Part shown: positions 19,701-28,858 of the stretch, one piece after another
Layout: each line of letters starts with the position of its first letter
Numbering within the stretch: position 1 is the stretch's first letter
Assembly: GCA_036939755.1 (NCBI GenBank)
Contig: JALLAZ010000029.1
Span: 1 to 30,130, forward strand
DNA length: 30,130 nucleotides
DNA from: Stephanodiscus triporus
Taxonomy: Eukaryota > Bacillariophyta > Thalassiosirophyceae > Thalassiosirales > Thalassiosiraceae
Reading direction: 5' to 3'
Position numbers and translations under genes: made by a program
Notes under the pieces: generated by a model
What the model saw: only the letters and a program-made list of their open reading frames with translations
Told to the model about the DNA's origin: nothing
Databases searched by the model: none

Positions 19701-21161
19701 TGATGGGGAAAGGGATGATGACATCAATGACTTTGCTGATTTCTCCAACATGAAAGTGGATGGTCCTACTCACAACAAACAGAAGTGGATTAACACTGGT
19801 CTCGACTCAAGGTCTGCTGCTGCAACTGCTAATTCTCTAGAGGCTGCATCGGTGGATGTATTTAGAACTCCGCCCATTCATAACGGTGATACTGCCGATG
19901 ACGATGATGAATCCTCCGAACCTCCGGTCAAAATCATTATGACACGGAAAATTGCCGACGATGAAGGGGTGTTCACTGATGAAGATGGCGACGGGTCCAT
20001 CAATACTAACCCAGCGTCACCGCAACGCAAGGCAGATCATAAAACCACCCGAAGAAGGTCAAAGAACTTATCTACGAGGGAAAAAACACGACCCAGTGGA
20101 ATTATGACGCAAACAAATGCAAACACTCTGAAAGAACAGGTTCATGCTACGTCCCTGCAGATGGCAGCACTTTGCCCCGATAAATCGATGTCTGACTCAA
20201 TATCTATCCTCAAGCCCATCTTGCAGTGCTCCTCCCCATTTAGTATAATGTTGGATATGAAGTCCAGACACGTCCCTCGCCGCGTATGGGCACTTGTCGT
20301 TGATTATCTACGTGGCATAGGTGCCAGGGTAGAGGGCATCGCCTCATTTTTTGCTGAAGATATCCGTGACATTTCTCTGTATTGCAGTACTTCTGTCAAT
20401 GAAATCGTCTTCGCACATACGGCCGGTGACCTACAGGAGGGATGTCACAGTGGCAAGATAAGGCGTGGTGATAGAGTCTTCTTCAATGCAGGATCATTGC
20501 TCTGGGACTACCCGAACGTCTATGATCTTGACGTTGTGAAAAATATCCTGTGGCATAGATTACATCCTTTCTTTGATGAGCAGGGCATCAAAGAAGGATA
20601 TCGTCTTAAACCATATGCCAAGACTATTCAATCGTCTTTGGCGAGCCCCAAGAATAATCGAAAGCGTTGTGACTCCGAGAGTGAAACCTGCGACGAAAGC
20701 ACCTTCGATGATGGAGACTCAAACACTAGTGATCTTTTCGCTCGACTTTTGATCGCAGATACAAAGAAGAAATCCTTGTTGGGGATGGACTTTGTCTTTG
20801 AAGAGGCTCCTGATGGTGCTTGCAGTACAATTCAGCAATATAAGGACTACTATCAACTGTCCATCGGTTTGTATGTTCAGGAATTCGCCATGGACGAGGT
20901 CGCGATCAGCTTGATCGTTGGGTATGTCAATTCTAATTTACATGTTTATGATCTTGGATTAAGTTGGGGGGGCATTAATGGCCTGACAGTCAAGGGGATA
21001 CAGCCAGGTAGATTTACTGCCACAGATGGTAAGTGTGTCATTGCATTTTATCTAGTTTGACAAAGATGCCTGTACCTTACCTGCACCGCCAATATATCTG
21101 TGAAGGCTTGTGGAACCAGCGTTACCTTGGTATGCCATGGAGGAGAGAGCTTCGACCGTGA
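16777..21161 (+). CDS. Large conserved-looking membrane protein of unknown function
   Basis: Five exons can be assembled: 16777-18684, 18775-18917, 19073-19144, 19233-21028 and 21106-21161. The GT-AG introns are 90, 155, 88 and 77 bp, and all joins keep frame, giving 1324 residues. I start at ATG 16777; the TTG upstream is not credible. The N-terminus has long Asp/Gly/Arg low-complexity tracts. Two likely membrane helices lie at about 292-317 (VGYTLGSYLATYWLVTFVVL) and 343-363 (FAFLRAALAFGSAIS). After them come basic helices, then a non-repetitive block across exons 1-4: PFAHGEIKKVPYVHG, GYFGAAPFMLTNPHWIGIL, KLIHWAENNPVVAAYGTAHE, VPTLEWDVFLDPYLVRRVE. Further blocks are ERMLIAHGNM and RVKRTRKTLGGGIFARQW. 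A C-terminal domain spans about 1047-1324 (DYYQLSIGLYVQEFAMDE, GLWNQRYLGMPWRREL). I recognise no family. Exon 4 is less GC-rich than exon 1. Confidence 0.8.
16918..16962 (+). repeat. GAC/GAT triplet run encoding poly-Asp
   Basis: A mixed run of GAC and GAT triplets encodes about 15 acidic residues near the N-terminus of the large membrane protein. It is a triplet microsatellite in coding sequence. Confidence 0.9.
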
Positions 21162-21452
21162 AATTTTGCTGATGGGTATATGAGTGTGAAGCACTTTTTC
21201 GTACTCGTAAGATGAAATGCTATGTTACTCGCGAACACGTAGGTCTTCAATTGGTTATGCTCACGATACTTCCCACCGAAGTAGATCGTGAGATCATGCT
21301 TACTGCTGCACCACATAGCACTGGTTTGGTTTGGCAGCGGTGTTGGTATTGGCGATATTGGTGGTGTGTATCGTGGGGGCATTGTGTCTCCTTTTTGCGA
21401 TGTGGCGTCAGCGACGACGTCGTTGTCAACGTCGTAGGCAATATCATGGTCA

Positions 21453-22250
21453 CTATGATGGTGGCGATGACTTAGGCGAGGGTGTAATCCTTCCGTATTC
21501 TGATATAATTGAGTCTCCACGTAGTCCACGAGTTGAGAGTGAATCCAACTCTGCGCCTACGATCACTTCATCTGACGATAGCATAGCCACGACCTCACAC
21601 AGCGCTACTTCATGGCTGCCGCAGTCAATCATATCCCCAACCAACCGTAGCTTCAAATAGTAAAGACACGATGGTAAAACTTCTGGCCAATTGTTGTCGT
21701 CGGCATCCTCTTCTCCCTCTGGTAGCCGTTCCCATGCATAACCCATCTCCGCGCAAATGCCTTTCTTATCGACATCGCGGCCGGAAGATCCTCCTAATGC
21801 GCGTATCAGCCCCCCCTCCTCCTCCCCGGTCGTGCCCTCCACTCCTACCGTTCCCTCCCTGCGACCAGTGGTCGCATGCTCCGGTCGTAACATCTGCAGC
21901 ACGCCCCGTCGCTCTCGCGCGAAATTCTCGTGGGACATCGTCCCCTTGTACAGGCTGATGCACCACATCCGATGCGGCTTAATGCTGACGGGAGACGCGT
22001 AGGTGAGAATGTTCATGGTGCTCCTGCTCCTGATGCTGCTGCTGCCACCGTTGCTATTGGCACTGCTACCTCCGCTCGTGCTCGCTCCAGCGATGGCGGT
22101 GGCAGTGGAAGCTGACGAGTCATCATATTCACCGAGGGTCGACAGGGAGAATACTGGCACGTCGAGCAACGGCGGGTTCGATGTCGGGTGGAAAGCATAC
22201 GCGGCTGTGCACAGGAGACGGATGACACTTACACAAATCACCCTTTTCAT
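21453..22250 (-). CDS. Plastid-targeted flavin-reductase-like (FMN-binding split-barrel) protein
   Basis: A single exon of 265 residues. The N-terminus MKRVICVSVIRLLCTAAYA-FHPTSN is a short signal peptide with Phe directly after the predicted cleavage site, the diatom ASAFAP plastid signature. A Ser/Thr/Gly-rich transit-like stretch follows. From about residue 79 the sequence fits flavin-reductase-like split barrels: MNILTYASPVSIKPHRMWCI, SLYKGTMSHENF, VLQML, ALGGSSGRDVDK, LKLRLVGDMIDCGSHEVALC, with a late SIISEYGRI block. Such proteins bind FMN and act as flavin reductases or small oxidases; the substrate is unknown here. The last residues are Ser/Pro-rich. It is convergent with the membrane-protein gene (291 bp between stops) and divergent from the Rossmann/FAD gene. 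Confidence 0.8.
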   Translation of the reverse strand: MKRVICVSVIRLLCTAAYAFHPTSNPPLLDVPVFSLSTLGEYDDSSASTATAIAGASTSGGSSANSNGGSSSIRSRSTMNILTYASPVSIKPHRMWCISLYKGTMSHENFARERRGVLQMLRPEHATTGRREGTVGVEGTTGEEEGGLIRALGGSSGRDVDKKGICAEMGYAWERLPEGEEDADDNNWPEVLPSCLYYLKLRLVGDMIDCGSHEVALCEVVAMLSSDEVIVGAELDSLSTRGLRGDSIISEYGRITPSPKSSPPS

Positions 22251-22506
22251 TTTGTTTCACCGAGTCGCCGTTGTATTGTTGTAATCTCCTTCAACTCTTA
22301 AACGAGAGAGAGAAGAACCTCGACTCCACCGGTGGGTGTGCACAATAGGACTGTGTAAAAAGCAAAAAGAGATATTATCGTAAGTGTTATTTATTATTTT
22401 CTCATAAGAAACAACGGGATACCTTCGAAAACTAATACTGTTTCATGTGCAACTTCCGTACCCCTCTTGGCCTTCACACAACCAACCCACAAAACGCGAA
22501 CGCCGA
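22251..22506. promoter_or_regulatory. Shared upstream region of flavin-reductase-like and Rossmann/FAD genes
   Basis: 256 bp between divergent ATG codons, with an AT-rich centre around 22350-22440. An upstream in-frame GTG at 22447 precedes the second gene but is unlikely to be used. No defined sites recognised. Confidence 0.4.
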
Positions 22507-25092
22507 ATGAATGCCATGATGCCATTAATTCGTCACTCTCTGGCTCTGGCTCTGGCTCTGGCTCCGGCTCTGGCTTGGACAGTGGTACATCCGGAGATGA
22601 CTCGCTATCCCGGTGGAGAAGTGGTCGGATGCACTGGCAAGGTAGGGAGCTACATCCTCCATCGACTGAATTCCGAATTCCATCGGTTGGCGGCGGATGA
22701 TGAGCAGTACCCTCAATCGCTGAACGCTGCCGCCGTGCCGCGCGGGGTGGCGCCCGGATGTCTCAGTCCCGACGACACGCCCATATTCGCATGCACGCCG
22801 GCGTCTTCCATCGCCGACGTTTGGGAATCCACGCTGCCCCATCGTAGGAAAGACCTGGTCTTTATGTGCAACTGCGTCCCATCGAGGCACTTGGCGCCCT
22901 GCGATCCTCCACACGATATCACCATCGCCATACTCCATTTCGGCGTATCTCATCATCGCGACGCGTCGTCGTCGCAAACACCGACGCCGCGGCTGAATCA
23001 GTCTCCACAATCACCGCCCACTGTCATATACGGCAGACACGCGAAGACTCTCGGTGAATTGCTACAACGAGATGGAGTGTCGATTGTCATAGCGCGCAGT
23101 CCACGAGAAATCCAAGTAGTGGCGGCGAAGAAATTGGCTTGGTCCAGTCTGTTGTGGCTGTTGTGCCACAGTGACAGAGGAAGACCAATGCCCGTCAAGG
23201 ACGTGCATCGATCCAAATCAGATCAATTACGGAGGTTGGTGGAAGAATTTCTGCCATCGTTGGACGCTCTCGCTTTGGAATCTTGGGCACGCGACGACGG
23301 CGAATCTATACACGATGCGGAATACTCTCGTGAGAGCAGGCCCAATGACGATATCGGCGCAACTTCAATTGGTACTGTGCAAGACGTTCTTGACTATCTC
23401 CGGACATATTCCATGTCTATATCCAATGGAAGTGTTATACCCAGTCGGGATCTCGCGCTGCATGAAATCCACGAGCGCAATGGATTGCTGATGTCTTTGA
23501 TGATGGCAAAGGCTGGTGAAAATGATGGGGAGAAAAACGGCGAGCACATCAATTTGATCCGTCAAGTGGCTGGAGAGGAAATTCTTGACCAGTGTCTTGA
23601 AGCAAATACTCGCGCTCGTGATGGCAAAAGCACTACGGATCGTAAGAAGATCTGCCAGAGGATCAAATGCTCCTCCTCGAACTTGGAGTTTCTGTTCAAT
23701 CCCAGCGATGTCGCCTCGCATGACTCCAACACTGCCAAGTCGGCATTGGTGGTTGGTGCGGGGATCGTAGGGTCATCTATCGCGTTTCACCTTTCTATGC
23801 GTGGCGTTAAAGTCACAGTGATGGATCAAAAGAAGAATCTCCTACCTCACGGCAATGGCTGTGACGGCTGCGAAGATCACGATATCGACCCTGGCATCGC
23901 CACGTCGTCTTCATTTGGGTGGCTGAATGCCAATGACAAAACGCCCTTGTCGTACAAGCAATTCAACCAGCTGGGTATGGAAGTTTGGAGACGACATGAC
24001 GTCTTGAAAAACACGCCGGTCTGGTGCGGTTCGTTGATCCGGAGTGCGCGGCGTGATGAAGAAGAGGCTGTGATGAGCAGTCCACATTATCTTCGCGTTG
24101 GTCCGTTGGAGTTGGAGGAAGCGCGTCGCTTGGAGCCGGGCGTTGGATGGCCTCCCGTATGTGCGACAAAAAATTCACCGGGAGAGTCGGAGATATTCTT
24201 TTATCCCGAAGAAGGCCATGTTGATCCTCTCGAAGCGGTGAAAGAGTTGCGCTCATCCGCACGAAGGAATGGAGTCAATTTCTTGGGAGGGGTGCAGATC
24301 AATAATCTTATTCGCGACGAGACTGGCAAAGTTGTGGGAGTTGAATATACTACAACCCATTCACATAATATCAACAGTGCGCATTCTGCAAAACCCGTTA
24401 TAGCAACGGCAGATATTGTTGTGATAGCTGCAGGTGCCAATTCATCTAATCCCGTTCTCGGCATTGGACCGGATCGTTTGCAGATGTTGGACCGACCAGG
24501 TGTTCTTGCCTATGCTTTGAGCTCGCATATGAGTGAGGAAAAGAGTCCGGAATTAAAACGAATTTTTGTTGATAAGGTAGCACAGACACACATGTTGCGC
24601 CGGACTGATAAAACGATTGTGATAGGTGGGGGGCAGCTAGTGGTTGGAGGAAAGGAAGACAAATCACTACTCGCAACTAACACACAGAGTTGCTTGCCGT
24701 CACATACCTTTGTTCCTGAAGAAGACGATTTGCTTGGGCGTGGGATGGTTGAAAATGCTGTCATGGCTATGCTGCCTCTGGAGCTGCAACCTTTACCAAC
24801 ATCCGCTGGCAGTGGGTTTGACCTTGTCCGAGTTTCGCGTGCAAACCGTCCCGTGCCATATGATGGTCTCCCCGTGGTAGGATTCGCAAAAGAGGGACTT
24901 TATGTGGCAGTAACATATTCTGGTATTACGCTGGCACCGTTGCTTGGAGAGCTATCTGCTTATGAAATTTGGTGCAACAAGGCACCGGCTGTAGACGAAT
25001 ATGGGATGGGTCACTGTGGATTTCAGATTTTAGATGACTACCGCCCATCTCAATCTAGAAATCTAGTATGCCCGGAGGGAAAAATTGAATGA
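22507..25092 (+). CDS. Fused Rossmann-domain and FAD-dependent (DAO-family) oxidoreductase
   Basis: A single exon of 861 residues from ATG 22507. The N-terminus has a signal-peptide core SLALALALAPALA followed by WTVVHP, which suits a diatom plastid presequence with Trp at +1. Residues about 36-350 begin with a dinucleotide-binding turn (VVGCTGKVGSYILHRL). Strands such as DTPIFACTPASSIADVW and KDLVFMCNCVPS follow, then a helical region; the layout recalls ketopantoate-reductase or 6PGDH-like dehydrogenases, but I cannot name the family. Residues about 410-861 are a DAO-type FAD oxidoreductase: ALVVGAGIVGSSIAFHLSMR, SSFGWLNAN, EGHVDPLEAVKEL, ADIVVIAAGANS and, near the end, VRVSRANRPVPYDGLPVVG and GLYVAVTYSGITLAP. 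DAO enzymes oxidise amines or amino acids. The covalent pairing may link oxidation to an NAD(P)-dependent step; that is inference. Confidence 0.85.
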   Translation: MNAMMPLIRHSLALALALAPALAWTVVHPEMTRYPGGEVVGCTGKVGSYILHRLNSEFHRLAADDEQYPQSLNAAAVPRGVAPGCLSPDDTPIFACTPASSIADVWESTLPHRRKDLVFMCNCVPSRHLAPCDPPHDITIAILHFGVSHHRDASSSQTPTPRLNQSPQSPPTVIYGRHAKTLGELLQRDGVSIVIARSPREIQVVAAKKLAWSSLLWLLCHSDRGRPMPVKDVHRSKSDQLRRLVEEFLPSLDALALESWARDDGESIHDAEYSRESRPNDDIGATSIGTVQDVLDYLRTYSMSISNGSVIPSRDLALHEIHERNGLLMSLMMAKAGENDGEKNGEHINLIRQVAGEEILDQCLEANTRARDGKSTTDRKKICQRIKCSSSNLEFLFNPSDVASHDSNTAKSALVVGAGIVGSSIAFHLSMRGVKVTVMDQKKNLLPHGNGCDGCEDHDIDPGIATSSSFGWLNANDKTPLSYKQFNQLGMEVWRRHDVLKNTPVWCGSLIRSARRDEEEAVMSSPHYLRVGPLELEEARRLEPGVGWPPVCATKNSPGESEIFFYPEEGHVDPLEAVKELRSSARRNGVNFLGGVQINNLIRDETGKVVGVEYTTTHSHNINSAHSAKPVIATADIVVIAAGANSSNPVLGIGPDRLQMLDRPGVLAYALSSHMSEEKSPELKRIFVDKVAQTHMLRRTDKTIVIGGGQLVVGGKEDKSLLATNTQSCLPSHTFVPEEDDLLGRGMVENAVMAMLPLELQPLPTSAGSGFDLVRVSRANRPVPYDGLPVVGFAKEGLYVAVTYSGITLAPLLGELSAYEIWCNKAPAVDEYGMGHCGFQILDDYRPSQSRNLVCPEGKIE

Positions 25093-25356
25093 TTGCTTGA
25101 ACAAATGCAATTAAAAATTAATGCGGTACTATTGGGAGGGTTGAGACCTCTTCTGAACTTGAACCTGGACACATCGATTGATGATGGACAACTTAGAGCT
25201 CCGGTCGGACTGATAATGGTGATGAGGTAGAAGGTTTACATGGAACTGCTGTTTAAGTACTTATGTCATATCCACGAGGACTAAAATCCTTTCGTCGAAT
25301 GAAGCCCAGTAGCTCTTAGACTAACAGCACACTCTCATACTCTTGACAATATAAAC

Positions 25357-27373
25357 TTATCCCCATCTGACATAGCTACTGTTTTTCCATGCCACTGTCA
25401 CATTTGCTATTCTCTCCCCTAGTCCATATGCCTTCCTTAAAAAATAAGGGTGTACCGGATGGTCTGCCTTTCTATTCATAACGTAACAACTAGACGCGAA
25501 GTCGTCTGTTCTTTGCGTATCTCCAAATGGGTCCTGTTGAATACATGACGATGCAGCGACATGAGAATACAGCTCGGGAGAGAACACAACTGGAAAGTGG
25601 AAAACGTCATCATACCTCATATATCGTTGCGACTGCACCGAAAGGAGAAGTCCACGAATCGCCACCCACGGCTATCATTTGAAAAACCATCATGCTACGT
25701 AGTATTGACATGATGGTCCCGTCAGCACCAGCGTGAATTCCACCGGCGGTGGCAAATGCTCCCCCAAACTTATTACTTAGATCAGCATCAATGTGCCAGT
25801 AGTTGATCCACTGTAAAAAAACAGGGGTGCTGAAATGAGTTGTTTGGTTGTGCAAAATCATATTCGAAAGGGAAATTTCACTCACATTCTGAACGTCCGG
25901 GTGAACATTTCCATTATACACGGGCGTTCCAACGATTATGGCATCTGCGTCTTGGACATCGGAAAATGTGATATTGCTCGTGTGCCCATACACGATATGT
26001 CCATGCAGCGGACTATTAGGGTGATGTCGGATATGATTCTGGAACGCTGCGTGGACACCGATCGCCACATTCCATGCCATCTCAGAAATACTTGTGTGAT
26101 ACTCTGGCCCATAGACGATGAGAACAGTGACGTTGTTCGAGGGGGCGCATCCGTTTAGGCCGGTGCAAGACGAGTGGGAAACGATGCCTTGGAGGGGCCA
26201 ATCGATGGTGGAGACGGTAGAGTCCGAACCTCCAATCACTGGCAGTTGCGTCTCGGACGATGATGATAGTCTATCCGCGCTCTTCTGACTATTGCCGTAC
26301 ATCCCATTCGCGTCATATTTGATATCCTCATTCATGATCTGGTATTCCGACCATTCCTGAGGCCGACCATCGCTATTTCCGAAGCGGACATCAGAGGCAA
26401 CATTAGTACTGCCGTCATTGACTTTGATGGAACCATATTTTTTTGTCTCAGCCAGCCAATCTTGGTAGGCGTCCCCGAGGTCACTACTTTTGAGCTCATA
26501 CTTGTTATGAGACTCCAGCCATTTCTGAAAATCTGAGTCCGAAGAAGGTGAGCTGGCGCCAAATTTGTTCTTCTCGGCCAGCCAATCCTGATAGGCGTCC
26601 CCGAGGTCACTGCTTTTGAGGCCAAACTTATTCTGAGACTCCAGCCATTTCTGAAAGTCCGAATCGCTTCCACTGTCGCTTGTGCCGTATTTGTTCTGAG
26701 ACTCGAGCCATTTCTGAAAGTCCTCATTTGTCTGATCACTAGCACCATACTTGATTTGCGTCTCCTCGGTATTTCCGAAGCGGAAATTGACTCCGTTCGT
26801 TTTGCCCTCGTTGACAATGCTACTACTGGCACCATATTTGTTTCGAGTCTGCAGCCATTTTTGAAAGTCCTCGTTCGTCTGGTCACTTGCGCCGTATTTC
26901 CAATGGTCTATCAGGATCTTATTTATGTTCCCATCTCCGTCCGCTTCATTCGTCTTGTGAACAACGCCAAGCTTTCCTTGGGATTCCAACCACCGCTTAA
27001 AATCTGCATCGCTATCGACCATGGAACTTCCCATAATATTATTATGCAATGAATTTTTCTGAGTCCGCAGTATGGAGTGAGCAAGCGAGGCAAGGTACAT
27101 GACGCTCGCCACCCATGCCAACGCCGCCCCCAAAATTAACTTTTGGGGTTGGCGATACCCCGGGTGGTACGCCCCCGACGAACGGCGACGGTAGGATCGC
27201 AGGATCGGATAGCCCTCCTCGTTGTGCGACGGGAGCAGGGAGTCGTCCTCGTTCGTGCCATAGGATTGAGAGGCCGCCGCCGCGTCATATAAAGCCGTTG
27301 GGGGTCTGCGTCGGACTGTGCCGGCGTCATGGTTACCGACCCTCGACCCGCCGTGGCTTTCGCTCAAATCCAT
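25357..27373 (-). CDS. Membrane-anchored WrbA-like flavodoxin-fold protein with 21-residue repeats
   Basis: Exons are 25886-27373, 25616-25810 and 25357-25533, with GT-AG introns of 75 and 82 bp; 619 residues. A basic N-terminal tail precedes one membrane helix (about 79-101, ILGAALAWVASVMYLASL). Residues about 120-315 hold seven DFQKWLESQNKYG-type units with Trp at 128, 173, 222, 243, 264, 285 and 306; the last five are exactly 21 residues apart. From about 414 the sequence fits the WrbA/NAD(P)H:quinone oxidoreductase fold: VTVLIVYGPEYHTSISEMA, DADAIIVGTPVYNGNVHPDVQN-WINYW, SNKFGGAFATAGGIHAGADG and a late HPYFLRKAYGLGERIANVTV. Splicing restores QN-WIN and YE-DPFGD. WrbA proteins bind FMN and reduce quinones by two electrons. 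No plastid presequence is seen. Repeat function is unknown. Confidence 0.88.
26429..26737 (-). repeat. 63-bp periodic coding repeats with a 126-bp tandem duplication
   Basis: Trp codons recur every 63 bp here. The clearest higher-order unit is 126 bp: the block at 26453-26578 is followed directly by a similar block at 26579-26704, both opening CAGCCAAT and sharing most bases. Each 126-bp unit encodes one DFQKWLES half and one AYQDWLAE half. Copy number is a whole number of codons, so the reading frame is kept. Confidence 0.9.
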
Positions 27374-27808
27374 GGTAAACGTTCAAATATGCTACGTCAA
27401 CGCAATTGATGGACGGTTGCTGCTACCAGTTGTCTGTTCTGCTATTGATGCCTCGCCTCCTCCCCCTCCCTACAATACTTCATGTCATCGTGCCGCTTTC
27501 TTCCTGCATTGGTGGGGTTAGATTTTCTTGCCGTTTTTCTTTCTTCGGCGTTGAAATTTATTTTGAGGAAAAGCAAAAAAATTGAGTCCTTCTCATAGAA
27601 GAAGTGAGAAAGAAAAGAGAAATAGTGAAGAAAACCAACAGAGAAAGCTTTCAAGGGTAAATACCTATAAATAAGTACGATAGGGGAGGAATAGAGGAGG
27701 GCGGGATAGCGAGAGCGAGGCGCAGCGCGCCCACAAAACCCTGAGAAAAGCAATTGTTCGAAGCAGTGAATCCGAGCATCCTCCCGTCCTTCCTTTTTTC
27801 TACCAACC
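27374..27808. promoter_or_regulatory. Shared upstream region of WrbA-like and START genes
   Basis: 435 bp between divergent start codons. It holds a pyrimidine-rich stretch (about 27450-27480) and a purine-rich AT stretch (about 27560-27640). A long minus-strand frame crosses it but only mirrors the START gene. No defined regulatory site could be assigned. Confidence 0.4.
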
Positions 27809-28858
27809 ATGCTTTTGACGTCAACATTAGACGCATGGAACAGCTGCTGCAAAGCGGAGTTCGAAAAGCCGACGCAAGAACGAAAATCGGCAACCTTCAT
27901 CCGGGTGCACGACCTCGATCTCACGGACGATGATCGCTCCCGCTGCTCCGGCGACGAGGGCCGTTCCGATGTCGGTTCCGGGAGGAGTGGAGTCGTCAAG
28001 AGGAGCGACACTCTATCCATCCATGGCGACGGGTCTGGTCCCATCATGAGCGCCCTCGTCGTCGTGGCTCTTAGGGAGGCGACGGACGAATCCTCCCGAT
28101 GGAGTCCCACCGGTGCCACGGATAGGATCCTTCGAAAGCGAGCGAATCGCTCGACGGGGGGGAGGGGCGTGGACGAGGAAGTCATGGGACCGTGGGCCAA
28201 TGCTGCCTCCGGGAGGGATGTGCTCGTGTGGTCCTCGAAATGCACCCGAGGGGGTCACGGATCGGACTATCCCGTCGTCAAGTCGCGCGGACTCATACCC
28301 GCGTCGGCGAGGAATGTAGTCGAACTCGTGCAGGATAGCAGTCGCGTCAAGGAATACAACAAAATGTCCATCGGGAGGGAGGACGAGCTTGCGCTGACGA
28401 CATCTGACGGCGCCTCCTCGGTTCATTCGCTCGAGACGAAATGCCCGAGACTGGGCGTCACGGGCTGCGCGAAGGTCATGAGCAGCAAAAGCCAGCCTCC
28501 CATGACGCTGAAACCTCTCGAGTTCAAGACCCTGTACTACGCGCGACGGCTCGACGGTCGAGAAGATGGGGTGGAGATCGACGGGAGCGCGGCGGCCTAC
28601 GTCACCGTTGGCAGGTCCGCCTGGGAAAACCCTGACGGTACCGCCGCCTGGTCCGACAATGGGTCCACGAGGTGCGAGATCCTCCTCAGCGTGAATCTCG
28701 TGCGGGACATATCGACCCAGAACGGAGAGGAGTGGTGCGAGCTGACGCTAATCACGCACGCCGTCTCTCCTGGCATTCCCATCTTCGTCGGGAAGCAACT
28801 GGGTTTGGTCGCCGCGGAGAATTACATCAAGGACATTCGCGCGTTCTTCGAAAGTTGA
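27809..28858 (+). CDS. START-domain (lipid-binding-like) protein
   Basis: A single exon of 349 residues. The first 115 residues are hydrophilic and probably disordered. From about 130 the sequence looks like a START domain: DVLVWSSKCTRGGHGSDYPV, SRGLIPASARNVVELVQDSS, VKEYNKMSIGRE, LKPLEFKTLYYARRLD, AYVTVGRSAWEN, EILLSVNLVRDI, WCELTLITHAV and a C-terminal amphipathic helix. START domains form a closed pocket for a lipid or other hydrophobic ligand. The ligand and the location are unknown, and no membrane helix or presequence is visible. It is divergent from the membrane-anchored WrbA-like gene. Confidence 0.72.
   Translation: MLLTSTLDAWNSCCKAEFEKPTQERKSATFIRVHDLDLTDDDRSRCSGDEGRSDVGSGRSGVVKRSDTLSIHGDGSGPIMSALVVVALREATDESSRWSPTGATDRILRKRANRSTGGRGVDEEVMGPWANAASGRDVLVWSSKCTRGGHGSDYPVVKSRGLIPASARNVVELVQDSSRVKEYNKMSIGREDELALTTSDGASSVHSLETKCPRLGVTGCAKVMSSKSQPPMTLKPLEFKTLYYARRLDGREDGVEIDGSAAAYVTVGRSAWENPDGTAAWSDNGSTRCEILLSVNLVRDISTQNGEEWCELTLITHAVSPGIPIFVGKQLGLVAAENYIKDIRAFFES

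Noticed and set aside
21073..21160. Alternative acceptor sites for the last exon of the membrane-protein gene (after AG at about 21065 or 21119)
   Set aside because: They give short unpatterned tails, whereas the acceptor at 21104-21105 yields GLWNQRYLGMPWRREL in frame to a stop.
22447..22506. Start of the Rossmann/FAD gene at 22447
   Set aside because: The codon is GTG, and the extension would bury the signal peptide that begins at ATG 22507.
27816..27823. Perfect palindrome TGACGTCA (CRE-like) at codons 3-5 of the START gene
   Set aside because: An 8-bp match is expected by chance in roughly half of windows this size, and it lies in coding sequence.
27442..28245. 267-codon minus-strand frame across the WrbA/START intergenic region
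   Set aside because: It overlaps the START gene antisense and has no recognisable domain.
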